Source: Cephalotrichum gorgonifer
Taxonomy: Eukaryota > Ascomycota > Sordariomycetes > Microascales > Microascaceae
DNA length: 64,000 bases
Reading direction: 5' to 3'
Assembly (NCBI GenBank): GCA_900312665.1
Contig: ONZQ02000004.1
Location: 1,828,693-1,892,692, forward strand
Shown: in pieces, positions 48,049-57,950 of the stretch
Position numbering within the stretch: the first letter of the stretch is position 1
Layout of the letters: each line of letters starts with the position of its first letter
Position numbers and translations under genes: made by a program
Notes under the pieces: generated by a model
What the model saw: only the letters and a program-made list of their open reading frames with translations
What the model was told of the DNA's origin: nothing
Databases searched by the model: none

Positions 48049-49961
48049 TTAATCCTCATCCCAGTTCTGTCCAATTGGTTAGTTTTAGGTAACTTTTTTT
48101 TCGGTGATATCCCCCCGGTGGGTGCGGAGGAGGTCGACTTACGGGGTTCTGCTGAGGCGGCTTCGGCCCACCGGCCTGCCTGGAGACGATAATCTGGTCA
48201 ACCGACAGCACGGTCCGGGCCGCTTCTGACGCCAGCTTAATAGCCCAGTGCTTCGACGCGAGGAGATCGAGGATGCCCTCGTCCGTGGCGTCAAGGGTGC
48301 CGGTCTCGTCCTCGTTCTAGACAAAAAAAGAGTAAGCAATCGGTGAACGTACTATCTAGGCTGGGGGGGTGGGGAGGGGGGATCAATCTCACATCTACAT
48401 CAACACCGGTATCCCAGTTGTCGCCCTTGTGGTGGGCGGCGTAGAGCCGGCTGAGCACCTCGGTGGCGTCGAGACCCGCGCTCTCGGCGAGGGTGCGGGG
48501 GATGACCTCGAAGGCCTCGCCGTACTTCTTGATGGCGTACTGGGAGAGGTTGGGGGTCTTCTCGCCTAGCGCCGTGATCCTCTCTACGAGCTGAGTCTCG
48601 GTGGCGCCGGCGCCGGGTACCAGCCGTGGGTCCCTCGTGATAGCCTTGACGACGTTCACGCCGTCGTCGACCGCCCGCTCGACGTCCTCGAGGTAGTTCT
48701 GCGTCGCGCCCCTGAGGACGATGGTCGCCGTCCGCGTTGCCTCCTCCTCCTGCCTAAAGACCGTCACCCTGTCGCCGCCGATCTCGAGCGTCTCGACGAC
48801 ATCGATCGAGCCCATCTCGTCGGGCATGGGGGCCCCCAGCCTCGCGAGCGGGGTGGCGCCGACGACGCGGCAGATCCTCCGCATGTCGAACTTGCTGAGG
48901 ATCTTGATCAGGACGATGCCGTAGCGGTTGAGGTAGTGGAGGGCCAGGTCGCCCACCGCCGCGCCGGCGACAACCACCCGCAGGCCGACGTCGTGGAGCT
49001 CCTTGATGATGGCCTCCAGCTGGTTCTCCTCCCCTTTGGTGAAGTCGAGCATCTCCTTCGCGTTCTTGAGAAGCACAGTGCCCTTGGTCTCCGTTTGGCT
49101 GATGTCGATAGGGCAGGTGAAGACGCCGACCTTGGCGTTCTTGGCCTTCTTTACCGAACCAGTGGGCTCCCTGGCGAAGACCATGCCCCTAATGACCTTG
49201 CTCTGCTCCAGGCTCCCACCCATGATCTTCACGACACGGATGTTGTCGACGTTGAAGTTGGCCGGGTTCTTGGGCAGCACCACCTGGATGGCCGCGGACA
49301 CGAGGTCGGCGATGAGATCCTCGCTACCGTTCTGCTTGCTGGCGACGACCGTCCTTATCGCCTTGGAAACCTCCTCGCGGGACCGGATGTCCTCAACCTT
49401 GTCGACGACAAGCTCCTCCAGCGTCTCGAGCGCGAACTTCTGAGCCTGCTCGTACCCGGTGACGATATCGGCCGTCTTGAGACCCATCCGGAGGAGCTCC
49501 TCCGCTTTCTTCAGGAGCTCGCCGGCGAGGATCATGACGAGGTTCGTGGCGTCACCCATCTCGGACTCCTGCTGCTGGCTGGCCATGACGAGGAGCTTGG
49601 CGCAGGGGTGGACGACTTCGAGCTCACGGAGGATAGTGGCGGCGTCGGAGGTCAGCGTCATCTTCTGGAGGTGGTTGATGACGATCTTGTTGCGGCCGTA
49701 GGGGCCGAGGGAGGTCTGGACTGTGGAGGAGATGGTGCGGCAAGCGTCGATGTTCCGGAGGACGGCGCCATCTTCGGAGTCGTAGCTGGTGTTCCCATGT
49801 TAGCTTCGGTGGTGCGGGGGCATTTTCGAGGAGGCGGCGATTCGAGAAAGGGGGGTAGGTGGGAAAAGTGGGCAGGTAGGGAGGGCATCAGCGACGTACT
49901 TGTTGTAGCCCGCCTTGAATAGGCCCGCATTGGGGGCGTTGGGGATGGAGAGAGACGACAT
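48049..49961 (-). CDS. cct8: Chaperonin CCT/TRiC subunit theta
   Basis: Four exons: 49961-49900, 49785-48393, 48316-48143 and 48066-48049, giving 548 aa. The last exon is 18 nt and encodes NWDED plus stop. Group II chaperonin architecture: equatorial domain at both ends, apical domain in the middle. Theta-type features include SLGPYGRNKIVINHLQK, the PCAKLLVMASQQQESEMGDATN segment and RDPRLVPGAGATE. CCT folds actin, tubulin and WD40 proteins in the cytosol as a double ring of eight subunits. The nucleotide-loop motif reads GDATN instead of the canonical GDGTN, and TSDAATIL replaces TNDGATIL. A 328-codon antisense ORF across it is a shadow. Confidence 0.94.
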
Positions 49962-52668
49962 GTTTGAATATTCTGAGCTCTCAACCTTGGATACGTGAGT
50001 TTCCCGTCGAGAATGATGCGTGGTTGCCCAGGTCTTCTGTAGGCTTCTAAATTTTTGGAGTGGGATGCAAGCTTGCTGTGGTACCTAGCCCCGCCAACGT
50101 TGTACCGGAGTTTTGCCACTAATGATAAGATATGATGAGCATGGAGGACTCGTGCTAGGAGACGCTTTTTTGGGCTGTTACTAAGCGGCGGGCAACCCCA
50201 CACTCGATTTTCAGCTCTGGCATTAATACTAGAGCTCAGGGGACTGCTCCGCTCGCGCATCACGAATCGTCGAAGAGGTTAAGAACGATGTCAGCTGGCC
50301 GCCACCCGCTGCGCATGAACAACTGCAAGGACCTGAGGGAAAGGGGGAGGGAAACTGCGAGTAGAAACAGCGTGCCCTTACATTCAGCTAGGCAGAGCCG
50401 CATGGGTTGCATATCTCATGACAACAGTAGTCTCCACCTGCCAACACAACTTCATGTGACCCAGACGTGGACGACAATCACCCTTATACAGGGTTTTAGG
50501 AGCGGGAGGATAAGGGATACCAGGCAAAGGTTATCCAAGTCAGGCACAACAGCTCACGTCTCCGTCCGCAGCGAACCCGACGGCTTAGCCGCCGGAGACG
50601 ATACGAGGGCCAGTTGGGCCAGGGCTGAAAGACTGTTACCACCGAGCTTACGAAAGGGATGACGAGAGCCAGGCTCGTTTTGTTTTATGGCTCGTAAGCT
50701 GATTCGCGTCGGCGTTGGACGGTATTCACTCACCGAGGCACTGAAGGGCCTTCAAAGCGCCCCCCTCTAACTTTCCGGAGTGTGGGGGCGACAGAGTGGG
50801 CTACGGACCTCGACATACCTCCCACGCCTTCAAGCGGCTCAGTTCAGCCTTCACAGGTATCTGCGTGAGTAGTGACTTAACAACCCAAGCCACCAGACCC
50901 TTGGGAGTCATCCCACGTCGTACCTCTCTCCATGACTCAACAAAAGGTCACGACAATATATCCTTGGAACACCCTGGCAAGGCTACCAAGGTGGCCGAAC
51001 CCCTCAGATGTCGCAAATCCAAATAGACCACGTCCGTAGATCCAACCAGGTCCGCTTGGGAACTTTTCCCCCAAGCGCCCGTCAGCCAATAATAAAACCA
51101 CGAGGCGGAGAGGACCGGAGCGAGTGACGAACCAAAAACTAAAGAGTGACTCAGCCCTTCATTCGTATACTCTCTCTTGGGTGGGTGCGTGCGGTACTTG
51201 CGTGCCTGGTTCGCCCAAGGTATCATTACGGGGTACTATTATTGGCAGTACTCGAGTCTTCGATTCACCCACCAGGTGTCCCGTTCAAATATGATCTAGC
51301 AAATTGCAAGAGGTTGAGACTCTGTACCATCTTCTCGATTCGGAGCTACGAACAGTCTCGTAGTAGACGGCACAGGCCAATATAAAGAGGCTTCTTCCAA
51401 ACCCCGCCCCAAGCCTAGTTTCAAAGTTATTGAGGTTGGGGAAAGGAGCTCAGGGCTATCATCTGCCCCCGTGGGCTTCCAATCTGCACAGTGGGCCACC
51501 AGATCGCCAGGCAAGCCAAGTCTCCTTCCACATTCGAGATACTTGGATACGGACCCACACGCGTGATAAGATTAATAGGGGGAATCGGATTCGGCATGTT
51601 CCAGCCCGATACCAACAACATCTTGGGCGAGTTTCGGGATCGGAAATACCCTCAAATAACAATATACCCTCCCAGAGGCATTCGGGATTACTGATACAGT
51701 GCAACTAGAGAAGACGATACGACCCCGTCATTCTCCCATGCCGGCCTAATTCCTCCGTTGAACTGCTTCCCAATATTGTGTCGTGGCCTTCGCTTAAGGT
51801 CCACACTTATCCACGTTCACATCCACTTCGAAGGTGTGGCGGCCCCAGACGGGAGGCGGGAGACGGGAGTCGGGCATACTACGTACTTGGTCGTCTCTCT
51901 ACGTCTCGATCACGTTAGTGCCACTCATCTGGGTTGCATGCAGGTCAGGCGTGCAGACAAATCTGGCTAGGCACGGCCGAAAGGGTGGTGTCAGCTCTCC
52001 GTGGGCTGTGCTTAGGCCTGCGCGGATTCACACACTGTATAGACCCCGACAATATCGCATAATACCCTTAAAAAAAAGGGCCCCTCCCCCCTTTTTGCCC
52101 CGCGACTACTATTATTGTACGTTCCACCTCGGTACCTGCAACCCGACTTAGCAGAACCTGTCACGGTACGTATGCTTCTCGTGCTCCGTCCACGAGGAGG
52201 CCCCACTACGTAAGTGCGGTCCATGTCATGGTACGAACATGAGCACGCTAACCTCCCCATGCTGACTAGCGCCCAGGCATTCCTCCCCCCACCCCACCCC
52301 CGAAGCCCAGGGTCCGACTTTCCTTCCCTCATCTTTCTCCCGCCACAGTCAGCTTTCATCTGGTCCACCCATAAGCCCAAGTTTCCACAACTCACTACAT
52401 CCCTCGTACCGCCACCAGTGCCGGTTGTTTAACACCACAGCACAGCGCTGGGAGAGGCCCGTTTTAGTCCCAAGTTCCCGCCGCCCTTGAACAAAATCCA
52501 CCAGCTATCTTCACAACACATCTTCATTTGGCCATCCAAAATCATCCCCCTGCGCAGCGAATTTTAAAAAGAAGACCAGAAATATCAATCTGGCTCTTGC
52601 CCGCATTTCCTCCAATCTCATTTTTATGAATCCACCACGCGCTTGTCGTCGTCGCCGGAGCCTGAAAA
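49962..52668. other. Long intergenic region, no supported gene
   Basis: 2.7 kb of ordinary composition between the divergent cct8 and RING/PHD genes. ORFs up to about 127 codons lack coding bias and domain matches. No tRNA or 5S rRNA recognised on reading. Confidence 0.5.
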
Positions 52669-54801
52669 ATGACTGATCCCGACCAGTGCATCATCTGCCT
52701 GGAGCCACTGGTAATCCAGGCCCCCTCCCTACTTCCCGCCACTACCGACGGCAGCATCCACCCACAGCAACAGCAGCAACACCACCACCAACAGCAGCCA
52801 GCATTCCTCGAGGTGGCTGCCGCCGCCGCCGCCGCTGAGTCGCCCACCACAACCACCACCAGCACCGAGGATGACGCAGGGAATCTCGATACGAATAGCA
52901 GAATCGCAGCCTTGGACAGCTGCGACCACATCATTCACGATGCCTGCATTCGCCTGTGGGCCCAGAAGACGAATACCTGCCCAATTTGTCGAGAGCAGTT
53001 CCGAAAGCTTCGAGTCTTTGACGGCATCTCAGGTACGTTTGTTCCCACCGCCTTCGTCCACCGCCCTCAAAAGCTGCCTTTTGTCGTACCAAAATACACT
53101 TTTTTCCATGTTTTCCATGTACACCGCTTTCTATTATTTTTATTGTTTTTTTTCTAGCGGACCCGTATTCTAACAACCACCCTTTCTACAGGCTCCACGA
53201 TCGAATGCGTCGAAATCGAGGAGAAGAAACAAGTCGCCGAGTTCGACCCCCACGAGTGGCTTGCGGAGAACGGCGAGGATGAAGCAGAGGAAGCCGCCAC
53301 CCATCCCTGCCCGGTATGCAACTCTAGCGAGAGGGAGGACGTCCTCCTCCTCTGCGACGGCTGCGATGCCGCCTACCACACATACTGCATCGGACTTGAC
53401 GAAGTACCTGCTGGAGACTGGTACTGCATGGAATGCGCCGATACCCTCGAGCAGAGCCAGGGTCGCGGGGTTCGTAGGGCGAATCCCCGTCAGCGCCGGA
53501 CGACCGCTCCGTCTCGGTCCCGGTCACGGCCGTTCCCTCGCACCCGAGAGAGGATGCGCCAGGCGAGGCGCCAGGCCAGGGCACTGGAGTGGGCCGGCCC
53601 CTGGGTACAGTTCACTGGCCGCGTATACGATGCCCTGCAGATCGACCTAGACAACCACGAGGACGACGATGCTCTCGCCGAGTTCCGGGTAGCTCAGCTT
53701 CGTCGCGAACGCGAGGCCCGCGAGGTTGAGATATGGCAGCAGCGCATCGACATCGCTAACCGCCTGGGTGCGGGCGAGATATTCGCCAATAGCCTCCCTA
53801 TGTCAGCTCGCCAGCAACTTCAGCACCACCCAGAACCCCAACCCCCCGTTCAACAGACCAGGGATGAGATACGATCATGGGGCGCGCTGGACCGCGCTCG
53901 CATAGCCGAAGAATCCAGCTCGAGCCAAAACAGTCGAAAGCGACGAGCCCCGACGGCGTCGCCAGTCGAACCTAGCGAGGAGCCCGAACGAAAGCTCAAG
54001 CGCCCAAGGACTAGGAGGTTCCTTCCCGCACCCGCTTCCGCACAGGCCGAGGCCTCGGGTTCCAACACCGCACCTGCGCCAGCAGATCAGGCGATGGAGA
54101 ATTCGTCTTTGCCCCAGCTTCAAGAGGCGCCATCCTTCCTCTCATCTCTGCTCAAGGAAGTCGGCGTCGGTACTCCATCCGATGACGAAAATGTTAAGAG
54201 TTATCTCGCTCGAGCGGCCCCCGACGCCACCTCCCCGGGAAGCTCGCCGTCGCCGTCGGTTCACAACAGCCCCCGCGCACTCTCACTTACACCACCTCCC
54301 ATGTGCAACGGACGGCCCAGTTCCCCTCCACTGTCTCTAAGCTCCTATATCGAGCCTAGGTATCCGAGGGCGAATTACTCGCCAACCCGACAACACAGTG
54401 CCTCGCCGAGTCGACAGTCGTCGAGGGACCGCCAGTCTGACATCGAAAAGAGCCCCGAGCCGAATCCTGGCAACACCCGTACCTTGGAAATCCGCCAGCC
54501 TCGACCGCGGCGGCCGCAACTAGAGGAAGCCGCACGGTCGATCGACGCGTCATCGGTTAGGGACCAACTCTCGCCCGAGGCCAAGGCGAGCATCAGCGGG
54601 ATCGTGAGGACGGCGTTGAAGCCCCACTGGCACGCCAAAGAGCTCACCACCGAGCAATACTCCGTTATCAACCGAGATGTGTCGAGGAAGCTTTACGAGG
54701 AGATCAAGGATCCGTCCGCGCTCGACGGGGACGGCCTGAAGCGGTGGGAGACGGTTGCCTCGAACGAGGTGGCTCAGGCCGTGGCGGAGGCCAAGTCCTG
54801 A
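52669..54801 (+). CDS. RING finger plus PHD finger protein (PHRF1/Asr1-like putative E3 ligase)
   Basis: Two exons: 52669-53032 and 53192-54801, giving 657 aa. An N-terminal RING starts at CIICLEP (residues 7-13). Its next ligands appear only after an insert of about 65 residues containing poly-Gln/His and an eight-Ala run, at CDHIIHDACIRLW then CPICRE. A PHD finger follows at about 154-205 (CPVCNSSER, LLLCDGCDAAYHTYC, WYCMEC). The remainder is disordered, Arg/Ser/Pro-rich, with an RPRTRRF patch and a helical C-terminal segment (about 580-657, SPEAKASISGIVRTALKPHW). RING-PHD proteins of this type bind RNA polymerase II tails or histones and ubiquitinate them. The long C-terminal helix resembles an SRI-like domain, but that is uncertain. 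Confidence 0.85.
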
Positions 54802-56087
54802 GGACGGAGTTAATGATGGACCCCACTGAGAGATTCCCTTGTTTTTTTTCATCGTCAATCGGTATTCTGGCGCAAGGGAGTTGATTTTTATGGGCAGGAC
54901 GCTAGAGACGAAGGAAAGGGGTTGGGCGGGACCAGTCTTTTCTTCCTTTTATTTCTTGTTCTGCAAATGGCAGACAACATGTATGTACTCATGAGTGAGG
55001 AGTGGCGTTCAGGAGTAGGTTCAAGGGCTAGATACCCGGGTAGCATGCTCTGGATTTTAGAGCGCCATGCTTGGTTGGTTCGGGTGACGACTTCGGATCG
55101 GATTTCGCGTATTTAGAAAGCTGCACACGACCATTATGTCCAAATTTGATTTTTCAGTTTGCAGAAGAACATGCAAGATTTCAATGGCTCTCCGGCTTGG
55201 TTTATCAAAACGTACATGCTCAAAAGTGCCTTTCCTCTTGAAGGTGGTACGCACGCGGTGACTTAGTGGTGAGAGAGGGAAGCAGCTCGTCGGGGCTTTG
55301 GTTGCCGTCGAGCCTAGATGCTGGCACAACAGGATTTAGCCTTGACATTCCCAATCCGTAGTCAAGGAGATTGCCGGCTTCTGAAGAAAAAGACTCTAAC
55401 ACAAGTAGGCGCAGAGTCCGTTCATATTCCATGGTGAAATTCGTGTGCAAGTGCCGAGGGTGCCGTTTTGGGGTAGTGGGCGGGTGTATTTTTTGGCACC
55501 CCAAGTCATCATCCTTAGTAAGTCCCCCCCCCTTGTGAGGCATCTCAAACTACATAGCTGCGGAGACGATACCGGCACTCTACGCCATAAGCACGGCCAC
55601 AGGCCAGAAACTCGACGGCCGGAGCCCGGGAGACCGGCATTCGAGGAGGCCCCTAACGGTAATAAGACAAATAAAAGGCTCACAAATAGACAAACTCCTC
55701 CCAGAGAAGGAACAGTGGTATTCTTAAAGCCTATATATATATACATATATCCGTTTTCTGTCCTTGGTCTACATCACTACCTGTTCAGTGCCCGAGGTAC
55801 ACTACGGTCGGTAACTAATGTCTAACCACAGTGACGAGGCCCAGGGTGAACGAGCACTTAACTCTGGTCCCAAAGGACTCAACTAAACCGAGGAAGCTTG
55901 TGACCGAGCTTACTCCTAACCTCGTGATGTCACCCTCTCATATAAGGGAACTAGGAGAAGTACAGCTTCGAAACCCCGGATTCCCACTTCATAGGGAATG
56001 ATCAATGACTTGTCCAAGTTCTGAGTCGAAAGGCCAAGAGGGCAGCCCGGGAGAGCTCTTCATAGTCGTAGATTGAGGAGTGAGTGT

Positions 56088-56615
56088 GTTCAGACCTCAA
56101 AGTCACTCTCAAGGGAAGGTCAATACTNNNNNNNNNNNNNNNNNNNNNNNNNNNNNNNNNNNNNNNNNNNNNNNNNNNNNNNNNNNNNNNNNNNNNNNNN
56201 NNNNNNNNNNNNNNNNNNNNNNNNNNNNNNNNNNNNNNNNNNNNNNNNNNNNNNNNNNNNNNNNNNNNNNNNNNNNNNNNNNNNNNNNNNNNNNNNNNNN
56301 NNNNNNNNNNNNNNNNNNNNNNNNNNNNNNNNNNNNNNNNNNNNNNNNNNNNNNNNNNNNNNNNNNNNNNNNNNNNNNNNNNNNNNNNNNNNNNNNNNNN
56401 NNNNNNNNNNNNNNNNNNNNNNNNNNNNNNNNNNNNNNNNNNNNNNNNNNNNNNNNNNNNNNNNNNNNNNNNNNNNNNNNNNNNNNNNNNNNNNNNNNNN
56501 NNNNNNNNNNNNNNNNNNNNNNNNNNNNNNNNNNNNNNNNNNNNNNNNNNNNNNNNNNNNNNNNNNNNNNNNGTTCAGACCTCAAACGTCAACTCTCAAC
56601 GGAAGGTCGAATATA
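56088..56615. repeat. Near-identical ~40-bp direct repeat flanking the gap
   Basis: Left copy 56088-56127 and right copy 56573-56615 both begin GTTCAGACCTCAAA. They differ by three single-base insertions plus a substitution or two. The pattern suggests the same locus read twice with errors at contig ends. Confidence 0.8.
56128..56572. other. Assembly gap (445 N)
   Basis: A run of 445 N. The sequence on both sides is almost the same (56088-56127 and 56573-56615), so the true gap may be zero or negative. Confidence 0.98.
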
Positions 56616-57521
56616 CCCCCCCCCCCCCCCCCCCCCGCCCCAAATGGAGCAATAAAGAAATCGTTTCATAATTCTGGGGACTAGCTCTATGAGGCTTGTC
56701 CAATGATCCACATGAGTTTCGTATTTGTCAGTCGAAGGTTCGGCTCCTTGGGCTTGTCGATGTCAGGGGCTGAACAGAAATGAGATCACTCTTTACGGGC
56801 ATTTCGTCGAGCTCCCAGACTCATGTACGAGCCGTACGATTCGGTCAAAGGAAAAGAGGTATATTCGATGTCCCGTGTCTAATATGGGGGCCCTAAGTAC
56901 AAGAATATGAAGCATGCATGCGCTCCCGAGTCGCCGGGCCGAGCTTGGCCGAGCTCGTCTACCCTGCACCAGCTCAACAGTATTCAATGCCTTTTGCCGC
57001 CAAGACCATCACCACCGCCAGGTTTGCCCCAGGGGCCAACGAGTATACCGTTGTACAGCTACAAGACGAAGAGAGCTCGGCTGCTTCCAAAGGTGTGTCC
57101 CAAGATATAATTGACTTGGACTGGGCGCTGTAGCACACCGAGTCACCAATGCCGGTTCCACTTCGATCTGTTGATATCACTCCCGTATATTGGGCAGAAG
57201 ATCTAGCCCCTACGTGCCATGGCCCCGGCTCTCACAGGCAGGAGCCGGGATCCGGGGGCGAACAATCCGGAAACAGTAACATGAGTTAGCTTGCCACCTT
57301 TGACCAAGAATAGGCTTTATAGTTTACTACAAGTGGCAAGTCCTTTTGTGGCACGTGGAGAAGAAGTATTAGCTAGCCACTGTTGGGGCTGGTTTCGTCT
57401 TTATTGTGGACCCCTTGTAGTAAAGTCCATAAAGCAGAGGCAAAAACATTCAAATATATAAGAACATGTCCTCCCCTGACCTCTTTGCAAAGATAATAGA
57501 AATAATAAAGCTATTGCTATA

Positions 57522-57857
57522 TTAGATTTCATATCCATTTCCATTTCCATTAACAGCACCAGCCTTAAGAAGCTGTTGTACTATTGTATCATGCCCCCCC
57601 TCAGAAGCCCAGTGAAGTGAGGTCCATCCCTCCTCATCCTTGGCATTGACATCAGCACCAGCCTTAAGAAGCTGTTGTACTATTGTATCATGCCCCCCCT
57701 CAGAAGCCCAGTGAAGTGAGGTCCATCCCTCCACCTCCTTGGCATTGACATCAGCACCAGCTTCAAGAAGCTGTTGTACTATTATATCATGGCCCCTCTC
57801 AGAAGCCCGGTGAAGTGAGGTCCCTCCTGTCACTATCCTTGGCATTGACATCAGCAC
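57522..57857 (-). pseudogene. Out-of-frame continuation of the NLR ankyrin array
   Basis: In the frame shifted by one base relative to the NLR, ankyrin units continue without a stop: EGWTSLHWASEGGHD, IVQQLLKAGADVNAK and so on. They then end AVNGNGNGYEI and stop. If the extra base at 57829 is a sequencing error, or is absent in other isolates, the NLR would carry about three more repeats and stop at 57522. Not an independent gene. Confidence 0.8.
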
Positions 57858-57950
57858 CAGCCTTAAGAAGCTGTTGTACTATTGTATCATAGCCCCCCTC
57901 AGAAGCCAAGTGAAGTGAGGTCTCTCCTTCACTATCCTTGGCATTGACAT
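57554..57950 (-). repeat. Near-identical 99-bp ankyrin-encoding tandem repeats
   Basis: Four consecutive units begin at 57554, 57653, 57752 and 57852 with the shared 9-mer CAGCACCAG. Spacing is 99, 99 and 100 bp, and a diverged fifth unit starts at 57951. The first two units differ at only 2 of 99 bases. The 100-bp unit carries the frame-breaking base. Confidence 0.95.

Larger units (their letters stand above)
54802..57521. other. Long intergenic region containing an assembly gap
   Basis: 2.7 kb with no supported gene. Contains the N-run at 56128-56572, a flanking ~40-bp duplication and a C-run of about 20 at 56616-56635. The small ORFs crossing the N-run are artefacts. Confidence 0.6.

Noticed and set aside
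48936..49922. 328-codon plus-strand ORF
   Set aside because: Antisense shadow of cct8, with Leu/Glu/Asp/Gly-rich composition typical of the complement of GC3-rich coding sequence.
56073..56684. Several ORFs of about 190-200 codons
   Set aside because: They consist almost wholly of N bases from the assembly gap.
57554..57950. Regular 99-bp repeats resembling a repeat array such as CRISPR
   Set aside because: Units are contiguous, have no unique spacers, translate into ankyrin repeats and lie in a eukaryotic gene.
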